Positions 57,001-64,000 of a stretch of DNA of 64,000 nucleotides are shown here, in pieces (position 1 is the stretch's first letter; every line of letters begins with the position of its first letter). The notes under the pieces are model-generated. The model saw nothing but the letters and a program-made list of their open reading frames with translations. It ran no database searches and was not told the origin of the DNA. The stretch covers positions 1 to 64,000 of the forward strand of contig JASBTI010000015.1 in the NCBI GenBank assembly GCA_030148505.1. The letters run 5' to 3'. This DNA comes from Rhodanobacter sp. (GTDB lineage: Bacteria > Pseudomonadota > Gammaproteobacteria > Xanthomonadales > Rhodanobacteraceae). The position numbers and the translations under genes were made by a program.

Positions 57001-57424
57001 CACCTTCCGCCCGCGCTATGGCACGCTTGGCCTGATCGCGCTACCGCAGGTGTGGTTGTTCCAGATCGTTTTCTCGGTGGTGTCGCCGCTGGTCGACCTG
57101 CTGCTGGTCTGGCAGATCATCTCCACCGCCATCGACTACCTGCAGCATCGCGGCCAATTTAATCCCGATAACCTGATCCTCGTCGGGATCTTTTACGCGG
57201 TCTTCATGGCCGTGGATCTGGCCGGTGCCGCACTGGCCTTCGCGATGGAGAAAAAAGAGCAGTGGAGCTTGCTGTGGTGGCTGGTATTGCAGCGCTTCGG
57301 CTACCGCCAGCTGATGTACTACGTGGTGGTGCGCTCAGTCTCCACGGCGCTCCGCGGTCCCTCGGTCGGCTGGGGGCGACAGGAGCGAAAGGCTACGGTG
57401 AAGGCAAAAGCGGAAGCGGACTGA
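54002..57424 (+). CDS. GH18-like / NodB deacetylase / GT2 synthase fusion
   Basis: A 1140-residue multi-domain membrane protein. After one transmembrane helix (about 20-42) comes a GH18-like domain (about 115-430) with VTVDFEEV. Catalytic Glu229 and Asp227 are kept, but the two earlier motif aspartates are Gln and Thr. A complete NodB (CE4) domain follows at about 488-690: TFDDGPDP with Asp498-Asp499, HTFTH, RAPYFG, DPDDW and LLHDGG. After a further helix (about 725-750) the GT2 domain (about 766-1010) has VVDDGSTD, DADT, AEDQDL and RQRFRW (the QxxRW motif of processive synthases), then C-terminal helices. This combines polymer synthesis, deacetylation and possibly cleavage, as PgaC and PgaB do separately. 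ATG 54002 is preferred over a TTG at 53990. Confidence 0.9.
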   Translation: MQKKPIFFDPTGRRASRISRLGLAVAVISTLFVLAFAASLLIGPRMSGLQLGSRGKGLHSLAGVKAAAPQLLKPAARLAAEVRARQRLLHPKHPHANQAMPSRPRPLSLAKPAGRPLAIGFYVNWDDGSYASLKRALPTLDWVIPTWLSLSGPEMALKTTLDRRAIELIRREKPSTQILPLLQNAADGTWDGAGLARMLADPALRKRRIAQIVDFLASNRLQGVTVDFEEVPDSAQKNLQTFLSELSDAFAPHDWGIVLSVPFDDAAWDYAAYANIVDFELLMAYDEHWAGKDPGSIAGQDWFESTLDKRMKVLDPDQTIIALGSYGYDWAKGQNAEALTFQDAMDRAADAQAEIDFDPDSRNPHFSYSEDNGTVHHVWFLDAVTAFNQIHAADTYQPYGYAVWRLGAEDPSIWPLLGRAYGAPAPPELRDIAQGEDIDIEGEGEILQIASEPAPGARTFTLEKDTGDIAGESYTRLPKSYVIQRVGTLPHKIALTFDDGPDPEWTPQILDILRAKHVPATFFIVGKNAEMSPRLVQRMVDEGHDVGNHTFTHPNLGESPSSIVALELNATQRLFEALTGRSMRLFRAPYFGDAEPTTADELVPIQLAQKLGYIAVGLHVDPDDWKRPPTAQIVSSVLTQVDTRNPGQHGQVVLLHDGGGDRSHTVAALPQIIDGLRAQGYQFVTVSALAGLSRDQGMPPLPPGSLSRLADRSVFYTLGWFGHALRALFLLAIWLGVARLLLLGGLGLVNWLRDRRRTPPPLADDPALVSVLIPAFNEEKVIVSAIRRILESRYPALEVIVVDDGSTDATTAVVQASYANEPRVRLLTIPNGGKAHAVNTALREATGSVIVALDADTQFEPDTLPRLVRWFIDPQVGAVAGNAKVGNRINLITWWQALEYITAQNLERRALAALGAITVVPGAVGAWRRTALDQLGGFPGDTLAEDQDLTIAVQKAGYRTVFDAEAVAWTEAPDSMRGLARQRFRWAYGTLQCLWKHRDATFRPRYGTLGLIALPQVWLFQIVFSVVSPLVDLLLVWQIISTAIDYLQHRGQFNPDNLILVGIFYAVFMAVDLAGAALAFAMEKKEQWSLLWWLVLQRFGYRQLMYYVVVRSVSTALRGPSVGWGRQERKATVKAKAEAD

Positions 57425-57663
57425 TCCGGAAATCGGTTCCATTGATATCGTGCCGCTGCTCCACTGCCACATTGAATTTCGTCCTGCCATGGCGCGGGCA
57501 CTCAGCTCTGAAGGTCGCCTGCATCCGGATCTGGCTTCTTTTCATACCTGAAATCCATGGGATTTCGCCACGCGAGCATTTGGAGGATGCGCCCCGCTAC
57601 TTGAGGCGAGTACGATGACCCGCGATCCATGAGGCTTGGTCGTTATCTCGGTTAGGGGGTGGC

Positions 57664-59091
57664 ATGAAACTTTACGCTTTCTGGTTGCTGACTTTATTGA
57701 CTCCACTTGTAATGGGTGGTTGTGCATCTTATCTCCCAAAGAGTCACGTCGCCTCAAACTCCTTGGTGCAAGTTCGGCTGAGCGATGGCATACGCGCAGT
57801 GAAGCGGCGCGACTATACCAATGGACTGGCTGTATTCCGCCCGCTGGCCCAAGAGGGTAATGCTGAAGCTCAATATCGCCTCGGGAGGATGTACGAATAT
57901 GGTCAGGGTGTTCGAAAGGATCTGGCGAAGGCAGTGCAGCTGTTTAAAAAATCTGCCGCTCAAGGCAACGGCAATGGCGAAAACAGTCTTGGCTTACGCT
58001 ATCAGCAGGGTGACGGTGTTCCACAGAATTTTGATCGGGCCTTGACTCTCTATCGCCAGTCCGTCGCGCAGGGAAACCCAAAAGGCCAAAATAATCTTGC
58101 ATACATGTACAACCATGGCTATGGCGTGCCGCTTGATCCCACTGAAGCTGCGCGATGGTATGAAAAATCGGCGCGTCAGGGATATGCCCTCGCGGAATAC
58201 AACTTGGGCTTGATGTTTGATCAGGGGCGAGGTGTTCCGAGGGATCATTCCAAAGCTGCCATGTGGTACCAAAAGGCTGCGTTGCAGGGCGATGCTACTG
58301 CTCAATACAATCTCGGCGTTTTGTACGACCACGGCGAAGGGGTGAGAAAAAATGTCGCCCGGGCAATTTACTGGTACCAAATGGCTGCATCACAAGGTGA
58401 TGTGATGGCGGAATTCAATTTGGCCACCATCTATCAGCATGGAAGGGATGGTCAAGCGGTCGACTACGAAAAAGCGGCTGCTTGGTACCTGAAGGCTAGC
58501 TTGGATGGCGATGGTGACGCACAAAATAATCTTGGATTATTATATGAAAATGGTCATGGTGTAGCGAAAAATGCCGCTAAAGCTGCCGCCTTGTATCGCC
58601 AGGCAGCATTGCAAAACAATGCGGCTGCAGAGGCTAATCTTGCGCGGCTATATATGGAAGGTCGAGGTGTATCCAAAGACTATCTCAAGGCTTTCACCTG
58701 GTACGACCTGGCCGCGCGAAAGGGCAATGCCGACGCGCTTAACGGTCTTGGCATCATGTATTCCCATGGATATGGCGTGGACCCTGATTACACGGCCGCG
58801 CTGAAACTGTATCGGGAGGCTACCCGAAAAGGTAGTTCTGACGCAATTCTTGATATGGGCGCCATGTATTTTTACGGGCAAGGTGTTTCGCACGATGTCA
58901 TTGCGGCGTACGCAATGGCCAGCGTTGCGGCATCCATGAGCAACGGCAATCAAGAAAATGCGGTTTCGAGTCTGGAAAAAGCAAAAAGACTGATGTCGAA
59001 ATCGCAAATACAGTCTGGAGACAGGCTCGCCAATCAAATGAAAAAGAATGGCGTATTGGCGGTTCTGGAAATGCGTCACGAAACCCACTGA
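57664..59091 (+). CDS. Sel1-repeat lipoprotein
   Basis: A 475-residue protein with a lipoprotein signal (LLTPLVMGGCAS, Cys20) and about ten Sel1-like repeats of 36 residues with the usual A-x-x-x-LG-x-(M/L)Y-x-x-G-x-GV pattern, for example AQYNLGVLYDHGEGVRKNVA. Such repeats form protein-binding solenoids; the alginate lipoprotein AlgK is built the same way. It lies 239 bases after the GT2 fusion on the same strand. Its base composition is visibly less GC-rich than its neighbours and it uses more A/T-ending codons, a sign of recent acquisition. The partner is unknown. Confidence 0.88.
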   Translation: MKLYAFWLLTLLTPLVMGGCASYLPKSHVASNSLVQVRLSDGIRAVKRRDYTNGLAVFRPLAQEGNAEAQYRLGRMYEYGQGVRKDLAKAVQLFKKSAAQGNGNGENSLGLRYQQGDGVPQNFDRALTLYRQSVAQGNPKGQNNLAYMYNHGYGVPLDPTEAARWYEKSARQGYALAEYNLGLMFDQGRGVPRDHSKAAMWYQKAALQGDATAQYNLGVLYDHGEGVRKNVARAIYWYQMAASQGDVMAEFNLATIYQHGRDGQAVDYEKAAAWYLKASLDGDGDAQNNLGLLYENGHGVAKNAAKAAALYRQAALQNNAAAEANLARLYMEGRGVSKDYLKAFTWYDLAARKGNADALNGLGIMYSHGYGVDPDYTAALKLYREATRKGSSDAILDMGAMYFYGQGVSHDVIAAYAMASVAASMSNGNQENAVSSLEKAKRLMSKSQIQSGDRLANQMKKNGVLAVLEMRHETH

Positions 59092-59112
59092 GCAAGAATA
59101 TTGTGTTGGTCC

Positions 59113-61458
59113 TTATAGCGGCGTGAGGTTGGCGTATGCGGCGACCAGCCATTTGCTGCCGGCCTCGGCGAAGTTGACCTGTAGTCGGGTGTGGGCGCCG
59201 CTGCCTTCGGCGCTGATCACCACGCCTTCGCCGAAGCTCGGGTGGCTCACGTGCTGACCCAGTTTCACCGGCAGGTCTTCGAGCAGCGAGGCGGATGCCG
59301 CATGGCGTGAAGCGCCAGGATACAGCGGGCGGCTGACCTGTACCCGCGGACGTACCTCGTCGATCAACTCGGCCGGCATCTCGCCGAGAAAACGCGAGGG
59401 CCTGGCCAGCATTTCGGTGCCGTGCATGCGCCGTGATTCGGCGTGGCAGACGAACAATTTTTGGCGGGCGCGGGTGATTCCGACGTAAGCCAGTCGCCGC
59501 TCCTCTTCGAGGCGACCTTCGTCATCGACGGAACGCTGACTGGGGAACAGCCCTTCCTCCATACCGACCAGGAACACTACCGGAAACTCCAGTCCCTTGG
59601 CCGAATGCAGGGTCATCAGTTGCACACAGTCGTCCCACGCTTCGCCCTGGTTCTCGCCTGCCTCCAGCGTGGCGTGGGAAAGAAAAGCCGACAGTTCGCT
59701 CAACCCGGCGTCGAGGTCGTCCGGCGTGCGTTCGAAGCGGCTGGCCACGTTGACCAGTTCGTCCAGGTTCTCGACCCGTGACTCGGCGTTGCCGCGACTG
59801 TCCTTCTCGTAAAAGTCGCGCAGGCCAGTGTGGGTGATGGCGTGGTCGACCTGCTCGGCAAGGGTCAGGAGTTGCGAAACGGAGAGCGGAGGACAGGGAA
59901 TATCGACCGCCTCCGCGTCGTCTCTCCTGTCGGCTCCGGATTGCGAGTTCGAGGTGGATGGTTCGATTCCGACGCGAGGCGGGGCGTTCCCGGTTCCCTG
60001 CTCTCCCTTGCGCGGCGCTTGTCCGGCGAAGGTTCGGGCCAGCGTGTCGATCAACAGCAAAAATGCTCTCACCGCATTTTTCGCGCGGCCCGCGAGCTCG
60101 CCGCTGACGAGCTCGTTCAGTGACGCCTCCCACATCGAGATATTCCCGTCGCGCGCGCGACGGCGCAGCGCATCGAGGGTGCGCTCGCCGATGCCGCGCG
60201 TGGGCGTGTTCACAGCGCGCTCGAACGCGGCATCGTCGTGGCGGTTGGCGCTGAGCCGCAGATAGGCCAGTGCGTCCTTGATTTCGGCGCGCTCGAAGAA
60301 GCGCTGGCCGCCGTAGACGCGATAGGGCAGCTCGCGTTGAATCAGCTGCTCCTCGAAATTGCGCGACTGCGCGTTGGAGCGGTAGAGGATCGCGCAGTCC
60401 TTCGCGTTGCCGTGTTCGGCGATGTACTCGCGGATGCGCTCGATCACGAAGCGCGCTTCGTCCTGCTCGTTGTAGGCCGCGTACAGGGATATCCGCTCGC
60501 CGTCCTCGCCGGCGGTCCACAGCTGTTTGCCAAGGCGACTGCCGTTGCGCTGGATAACGCTGTTGGCCGCTTTCAGGATGGTCGAGGTGGAGCGGTAGTT
60601 CTGTTCTAGCTTGATCGTGCTGGCGCCGGGAAAGTCGCGCAGGAACTGCTGCACGTTTTCGACCTTGGCGCCGCGCCAGCCGTAGATCGCCTGGTCGTCG
60701 TCGCCGACCACGAAGACCTGTCCCGACGGCGTCTGTCCGGTGGCGCCGGCCAATACCCGGATCCACGCGTATTGCAGGGTATTGGTGTCCTGGAATTCGT
60801 CGACCAGCAGGTAGCGCCAGCGTTGCTGGTAATGCGCCAGCACGGCGGGGTTCTTCAGCCACAGCTCGTGGGCGCGCAGCAGCAGTTCGGCAAAATCCAC
60901 CAGGCCGGCGCGCCGGCAAGCATCCTCGTAGCTCTGGTAGATCTGCACGAAGCTGCGGGTAACAGGGTGGTCACGGTGCTCGATGCTGGCAGGGCGCTTG
61001 CCTTCGTCCTTCCACTGGTTGATCTGCCAGCTGGCCTGACGCGGCGGGAACTTCGCGTCATCCAACCCCAGCCCGGCGACCACACGCTTGACCAGCCGCA
61101 GCTGGTCATCGGCGTCGAGAATCTGGAAAGTCTCGGGTAGTCCGGCATCTTGCCAGTGCCGCCGCAGCAGGCGATGGGCGATGCCGTGGAAGGTGCCTAC
61201 GGTAAGCCCCTGGATGCCACCGGGCATCAGTGCCTCCAGTCGGGCGCGCATTTCGCCGGCGGCCTTGTTGGTGAAGGTAACCGCCAGAATCGCCCAAGGC
61301 GGTACCCGTTCGACCTGGCTCAGCCAGCCGACCCGGTGGGTCAGCACGCGGGTCTTGCCGGAGCCGGCACCGGCAAGTACCAGGTAATGACCGGGAGGGG
61401 CGCAGACGGCTTCGCGCTGGGCGTCGTTGAGCGGATCGATAAGGTGTGAGACATCCAT
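59113..61458 (-). CDS. uvrD: DNA helicase II UvrD
   Basis: A 781-residue SF1A helicase for nucleotide excision and mismatch repair. LNDAQREAVCAPPGHYLVLA is the Q-motif region, LAGAGSGKTRVLTHRV Walker A, and VDEFQDTNTLQYAWIR motif II. VVGDDDQAIYGWRGA is motif III, YRSNAQSRNFEEQLI motif IV, and MTLHSAKGLEFPVVFLVGME motif V. It is about 60 residues longer than the E. coli enzyme. Most of the excess is a low-complexity stretch at about residues 480-527 (59878-60021). The C-terminal VNFAEAGSKWLVAAYANL is the usual UvrD tail. Confidence 0.95.
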   Translation of the reverse strand: MDVSHLIDPLNDAQREAVCAPPGHYLVLAGAGSGKTRVLTHRVGWLSQVERVPPWAILAVTFTNKAAGEMRARLEALMPGGIQGLTVGTFHGIAHRLLRRHWQDAGLPETFQILDADDQLRLVKRVVAGLGLDDAKFPPRQASWQINQWKDEGKRPASIEHRDHPVTRSFVQIYQSYEDACRRAGLVDFAELLLRAHELWLKNPAVLAHYQQRWRYLLVDEFQDTNTLQYAWIRVLAGATGQTPSGQVFVVGDDDQAIYGWRGAKVENVQQFLRDFPGASTIKLEQNYRSTSTILKAANSVIQRNGSRLGKQLWTAGEDGERISLYAAYNEQDEARFVIERIREYIAEHGNAKDCAILYRSNAQSRNFEEQLIQRELPYRVYGGQRFFERAEIKDALAYLRLSANRHDDAAFERAVNTPTRGIGERTLDALRRRARDGNISMWEASLNELVSGELAGRAKNAVRAFLLLIDTLARTFAGQAPRKGEQGTGNAPPRVGIEPSTSNSQSGADRRDDAEAVDIPCPPLSVSQLLTLAEQVDHAITHTGLRDFYEKDSRGNAESRVENLDELVNVASRFERTPDDLDAGLSELSAFLSHATLEAGENQGEAWDDCVQLMTLHSAKGLEFPVVFLVGMEEGLFPSQRSVDDEGRLEEERRLAYVGITRARQKLFVCHAESRRMHGTEMLARPSRFLGEMPAELIDEVRPRVQVSRPLYPGASRHAASASLLEDLPVKLGQHVSHPSFGEGVVISAEGSGAHTRLQVNFAEAGSKWLVAAYANLTPL

Positions 61459-61487
61459 CCTGTCGATTGTAACGGGCGCGCAAAAGA

Positions 61488-61510
61488 AAACCGCCGCATG
61501 GCGGCGGTTT
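61488..61510 (-). terminator. Intrinsic terminator after the small membrane protein gene
   Basis: AAACCGCCGC and GCGGCGGTTT form a perfect 10-bp stem with loop ATG. On the minus strand it is followed by the T-rich TCTTTTG. It lies 17 bases past the stop of the 61528-61746 gene and 30 bases before the uvrD start, so it should separate the two transcripts. Confidence 0.85.
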
Positions 61511-61527
61511 CTGCAGGCTGGGGTAGT

Positions 61528-61746
61528 TCAGCGCTTCCTGACGAAGCCGCCGATCGCCAGCAGTGCGCCGACCACCACCCCGGCAATACCCACCCATTGC
61601 GGCACACCCTTGTCGTGCGTGGCGGTAAGCTTGGCCGAGCCAATCTGGGCGACGGTATCGGTGGCCTGGTAGCTGGCATGGCCAGCAATGATCCAGATGC
61701 CTGCGATCAACAAGACGATGCCGATAATGATCAGGCCTGCGCGCAT
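61528..61746 (-). CDS. Small two-helix membrane protein
   Basis: A 72-residue protein with hydrophobic helices at about 4-24 and 50-68 and a short loop, HASYQATDTVAQIGSAKLTA. The end is basic (GGFVRKR). It resembles small DUF3185-like membrane proteins only in outline. Start at MRAGLIII, preceded by an AGGAG ribosome site; the open frame upstream crosses the sRNA terminator and is not coding. Followed by a strong terminator. Confidence 0.75.
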   Translation of the reverse strand: MRAGLIIIGIVLLIAGIWIIAGHASYQATDTVAQIGSAKLTATHDKGVPQWVGIAGVVVGALLAIGGFVRKR

Positions 61747-61826
61747 GGTGACTCTCCTCGTGAGTGTGCAGTGAGTATGCCTGCTGCTACCGTGCACAAA
61801 AAGTACACGGCTCGCGGGACGCAGCC

Positions 61827-61865
61827 AAAAAATGGCCCCGAAGGCTAGGGGGAGCCTTCGGGGCC
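61827..61865 (-). terminator. Strong intrinsic terminator of the predicted sRNA
   Basis: GGCCCCGAAGGCT at 61834-61846 pairs perfectly with AGCCTTCGGGGCC at 61853-61865. On the minus strand the stem is followed by ATTTTTTGG. It ends either the sRNA or the polA transcript; the plus strand lacks a U tract. Confidence 0.88.
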
Positions 61866-61960
61866 GTGGAGGCGAGACCCAGGGGAGAGGTTCGCGTCCG
61901 GTCGGCGGCTCAGGGAGGTGAGCCAGCCTGTGGATGCCGTTGCGTGCATCCGAAGACTTT
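61827..61960 (-). ncRNA. Predicted C-rich-loop small RNA downstream of polA (sX13/ErsA/Spot 42 position)
   Basis: Reading on the minus strand from the polA side, four stems follow in series. GGATGC/GCATCC lies at 61932-61951. GGCTCA/TGAGCC at 61907-61924 has loop CCTCCC. GCGA-ACC/GGT-TCGC at 61872-61895 has a CTCCCC loop. A perfect 13-bp terminator stem at 61834-61865 has loop CCCCCT and is followed by six T. C-rich loops on successive hairpins are known for Xanthomonas sX13, and Spot 42 and ErsA sit next to polA. The 5' end is uncertain: an extended -10 element (TGATATGAAT) at 62013-62022 would put it near 62006. Homology to sX13 is inference from structure and position. Confidence 0.65.
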
Positions 61961-62086
61961 GAACGCGGTTTGGTGGGAAAGTTGCGGACTCGCAAAGAAA
62001 TATTTATCGACGATTCATATCATGAAAGATTAACCTGCAAGCTATTGTTGTGGCTCGGATTCAACCGGCGTGCCGGAATCAATGGC

Positions 62087-64000
62087 TCAGTGCGCTTCGT
62101 CCCAATTGGCGCCCACTCCCACATCGACCAGCAGTGGGACTGCCAGTTCCGCGGCGCCGGCCATCCGTTCGGTCACGGCGGCCCGAAGCGGCTCGACCGC
62201 GTCAGCCCGCACTTCGAATACCAGTTCGTCGTGGACCTGCATCAGCATGTGCACATCGTCACGACCGGCGATCCATGACGCCATGGCCAGCATGGCGCGT
62301 TTGATGATATCGGCGGCGCTGCCCTGCATCGGCGCGTTGACGGCGGCACGTTCGGCACCCTGGCGTAGCCCCTGGTTGCGCGAGCCGAGGTTTTCCAGAT
62401 ACAGCCGGCGGCCGAACAGGGTCTCGACATAGCCGTCGCGATGGGCCTGTTCACGGGTAGCGTCCATGTAGGCACGGACGCCGGGATAGCGTGAAAAATA
62501 GCGCCCCATGTAATCGCTGGCCTCGCCCCGGTCGACACCGAGCTGGCGCGCCAGCCCGAACGCGCTCATGCCGTACATCAGGCCGAAGTTGATCGCCTTG
62601 GCCGCGCGACGCTGGTTGCTGCTGACCTCCTTGGGCGCGAGCCCGAATACCTCCGCTGCCGTGGCGCGATGCACGTCACCCCCTTCACGGAAGGCGCGCA
62701 GCAGCCCTTCGTCGCCGGACAGATGGGCCATGATGCGCAATTCGATCTGGGAATAGTCGGCCGCCAGCACCTTCCACCCGGGCGGTGCGATGAAGGCCTG
62801 GCGGATACGGCGGCCTTCCGGGGTGCGCACCGGAATGTTCTGCAGGTTCGGGTCGGATGAAGAGATCCGTCCGGTTGCCACCGCACCCTGGTGATAGCTG
62901 GTATGGACGCGCCCGGTACGCGGATTGACCATGCGGGAGAGCTTGTCGGTATAGGTCGAGCGCAGTTTGGCCAGGCCGCGGTAGTCGAGGATCAGCCGTG
63001 GCAGTTCGTGGCTGTCGGCAATTGCTTCGAGAGCCTCTTCGTTGGTCGATGGCTGCCCCTTGGGGGTTTTCAGTTTCGCCAGCAGACCGAGCTCATCGAA
63101 CAGGATCGCCTGCAGCTGCTTCGGTGAGTCCAGATTGAACTCGCGCCCGGCCAGCGCATACGCCTGCAGCTGCAATTCAAGCATGCGCTTGCCCAACTGC
63201 TGGCTCTGGGTACGCAACACGTCGCCATCGATCAATACGCCGCGGCGCTCCATCGCTGCCAGCACCGGCACCAGCGGAATCTCGATGTCCTCATACACCT
63301 TGCGCAGGGCGGGTATGCCCTCGAGCTTTGGCCAAAGCGCCTGATGCAGGCGCAGAGTGATGTCGGCGTCCTCGGCGGCATAGCGACATGCGGTCTCCAG
63401 GTCCACCTGTGAGAATCCGATCTGCTTCGCGCCCTTGCCGGCAACATCGGCGTACTTGATGGTTTCATAGCCGAGGTATTTTCTAGCCAGCGAATCCATG
63501 TCGTGTCGCGTGGCCGTTGCGTTCCAGACGTAGGATTCCAGCATCGAATCGTGGCGCAGCCCCGGCACTGCAATGCCGTAGTGCGACAGGATATTGATGT
63601 CGTACTTCGCGTGTTGACCCAGTTTTGCCAGGTTGGCGTTTTCGAAGATCGGCTTCAGGGCGGCCAGCACGGCATCGCGGTCCAGCTGACCGGGCACGCC
63701 GGGGTAGTCGTGGCCCAGCGGGATGTAACAGGCCTTGCCGGCATCCACGGCGAAACTGATGCCGACGATTTCGGCGCGCATGGCGTCGATGCTGGTGGTC
63801 TCGGTATCGAAGGCGATCAAGTCGGCATGGCGCAGCTGCTCTAGCCACGTTTCCAAGGCTGGCTGCGTGGTGACCAACTCGTACTCGCCCAGGTTCTGCG
63901 GCAGCACGCCCTGGGTGCGAATGTCTTGCGGGGCAGTTTCTGCGGTGGTGGGTTGGGGCACAAGGGGCGCTGCTGCGGCCTCCGTGCCATCCTCAAGTTC
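62087..64000 (-). CDS. polA: DNA polymerase I, N-terminus beyond the window edge
   Basis: The visible 637 residues cover the 3'-5' exonuclease and polymerase domains; the 5'-3' exonuclease domain lies off the right edge. The frame is open to base 64000, so the GTG at 63961 is not the start. The proofreading motif IAFDTETTSID keeps the catalytic Asp and Glu, so proofreading should be active. Polymerase motifs are LAADYSQIELRIMAHLS (A), RRAAKAINFGLMYGMSAFGL (B) and MQVHDELVFEV (C). Downstream lies the predicted sRNA. Confidence 0.95.
   Translation of the reverse strand, partial: ELEDGTEAAAAPLVPQPTTAETAPQDIRTQGVLPQNLGEYELVTTQPALETWLEQLRHADLIAFDTETTSIDAMRAEIVGISFAVDAGKACYIPLGHDYPGVPGQLDRDAVLAALKPIFENANLAKLGQHAKYDINILSHYGIAVPGLRHDSMLESYVWNATATRHDMDSLARKYLGYETIKYADVAGKGAKQIGFSQVDLETACRYAAEDADITLRLHQALWPKLEGIPALRKVYEDIEIPLVPVLAAMERRGVLIDGDVLRTQSQQLGKRMLELQLQAYALAGREFNLDSPKQLQAILFDELGLLAKLKTPKGQPSTNEEALEAIADSHELPRLILDYRGLAKLRSTYTDKLSRMVNPRTGRVHTSYHQGAVATGRISSSDPNLQNIPVRTPEGRRIRQAFIAPPGWKVLAADYSQIELRIMAHLSGDEGLLRAFREGGDVHRATAAEVFGLAPKEVSSNQRRAAKAINFGLMYGMSAFGLARQLGVDRGEASDYMGRYFSRYPGVRAYMDATREQAHRDGYVETLFGRRLYLENLGSRNQGLRQGAERAAVNAPMQGSAADIIKRAMLAMASWIAGRDDVHMLMQVHDELVFEVRADAVEPLRAAVTERMAGAAELAVPLLVDVGVGANWDEAH

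Noticed and set aside
59878..60021. Frameshift or sequencing error in uvrD
   Set aside because: Both flanks are in the same frame and all helicase motifs continue, so it is an in-frame insertion.
63959..63961. GTG as the start of polA
   Set aside because: The frame is open through to the window edge and the protein would lack its 5'-3' exonuclease domain; it is simply truncated by the window.

Overview
The window is about 64 kb of GC-rich gammaproteobacterial chromosome. Gene content points to the Xanthomonadales (Rhodanobacter/Dyella/Frateuria-like Rhodanobacteraceae): a PrsT/PrsR/PrsK exosortase-A regulatory trio, a SURF1-CtaA-CtaB set, hemD-hemX-hemY, RmuC, AlaC, RluF, and a dispersed palindromic repeat with core TAGGAGCGCACCCTGTGCGC. 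This placement is inference from gene content; no rRNA or other marker is present. I see no tRNA, rRNA, CRISPR array, insertion sequence or prophage.

Layout. 1-11.6 kb is a surface-polysaccharide / PEP-CTERM region. A gene cut by the left edge (RIFT-barrel-like secreted protein) is followed by prsK-prsR-prsT and wecB on the minus strand, and by a divergent UDP-sugar dehydrogenase and UDP-uronate epimerase. 11.9-15.6 kb holds cytochrome oxidase/heme A assembly genes (DUF2909, SURF1, a CxxxC protein, ctaA, ctaB) without the oxidase subunits. These run almost without gap into a two-component system and a heavy-metal RND efflux operon (15.6-23.4 kb). 23.4-26.7 kb is a magnesium P-type ATPase preceded by a leader of more than 500 bases with a proline-rich small ORF. 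26.8-31.7 kb is the rpsU-yqeY-dnaG block with dedA in the place where rpoD often sits, and divergent tsaD.

31.7-45.8 kb carries rluF, a YadGH-type ABC exporter, a ferredoxin-NADP reductase, an apparent self-regulated operon (membrane protein, small Xre regulator, exported hydrolase, NatAB-type ABC exporter), an EF-hand protein, folE, rmuC, alaC, a cupin and an RlmI-type methyltransferase. 45.9-53.8 kb carries srkA, two hot-dog thioesterases, an iron-sulfur flavoreductase, a rhodanese, a lipoprotein and hemDXY.

54-59 kb contains the most unusual protein, a single polypeptide joining a GH18-like domain, a NodB deacetylase and a processive GT2 synthase, followed by a Sel1-repeat lipoprotein of lower GC. 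The window closes with uvrD (carrying a low-complexity in-frame insert), a small membrane protein, a predicted C-rich-loop small RNA directly downstream of polA (the position of Spot 42, ErsA and, as I recall, sX13), and polA cut by the right edge.

The strongest candidates for undescribed biology are the mgtA leader, the GH18-CE4-GT2 fusion with its Sel1 neighbour, the polA-linked sRNA, and the Xre/hydrolase/NatAB operon with tandem operator-like palindromes.
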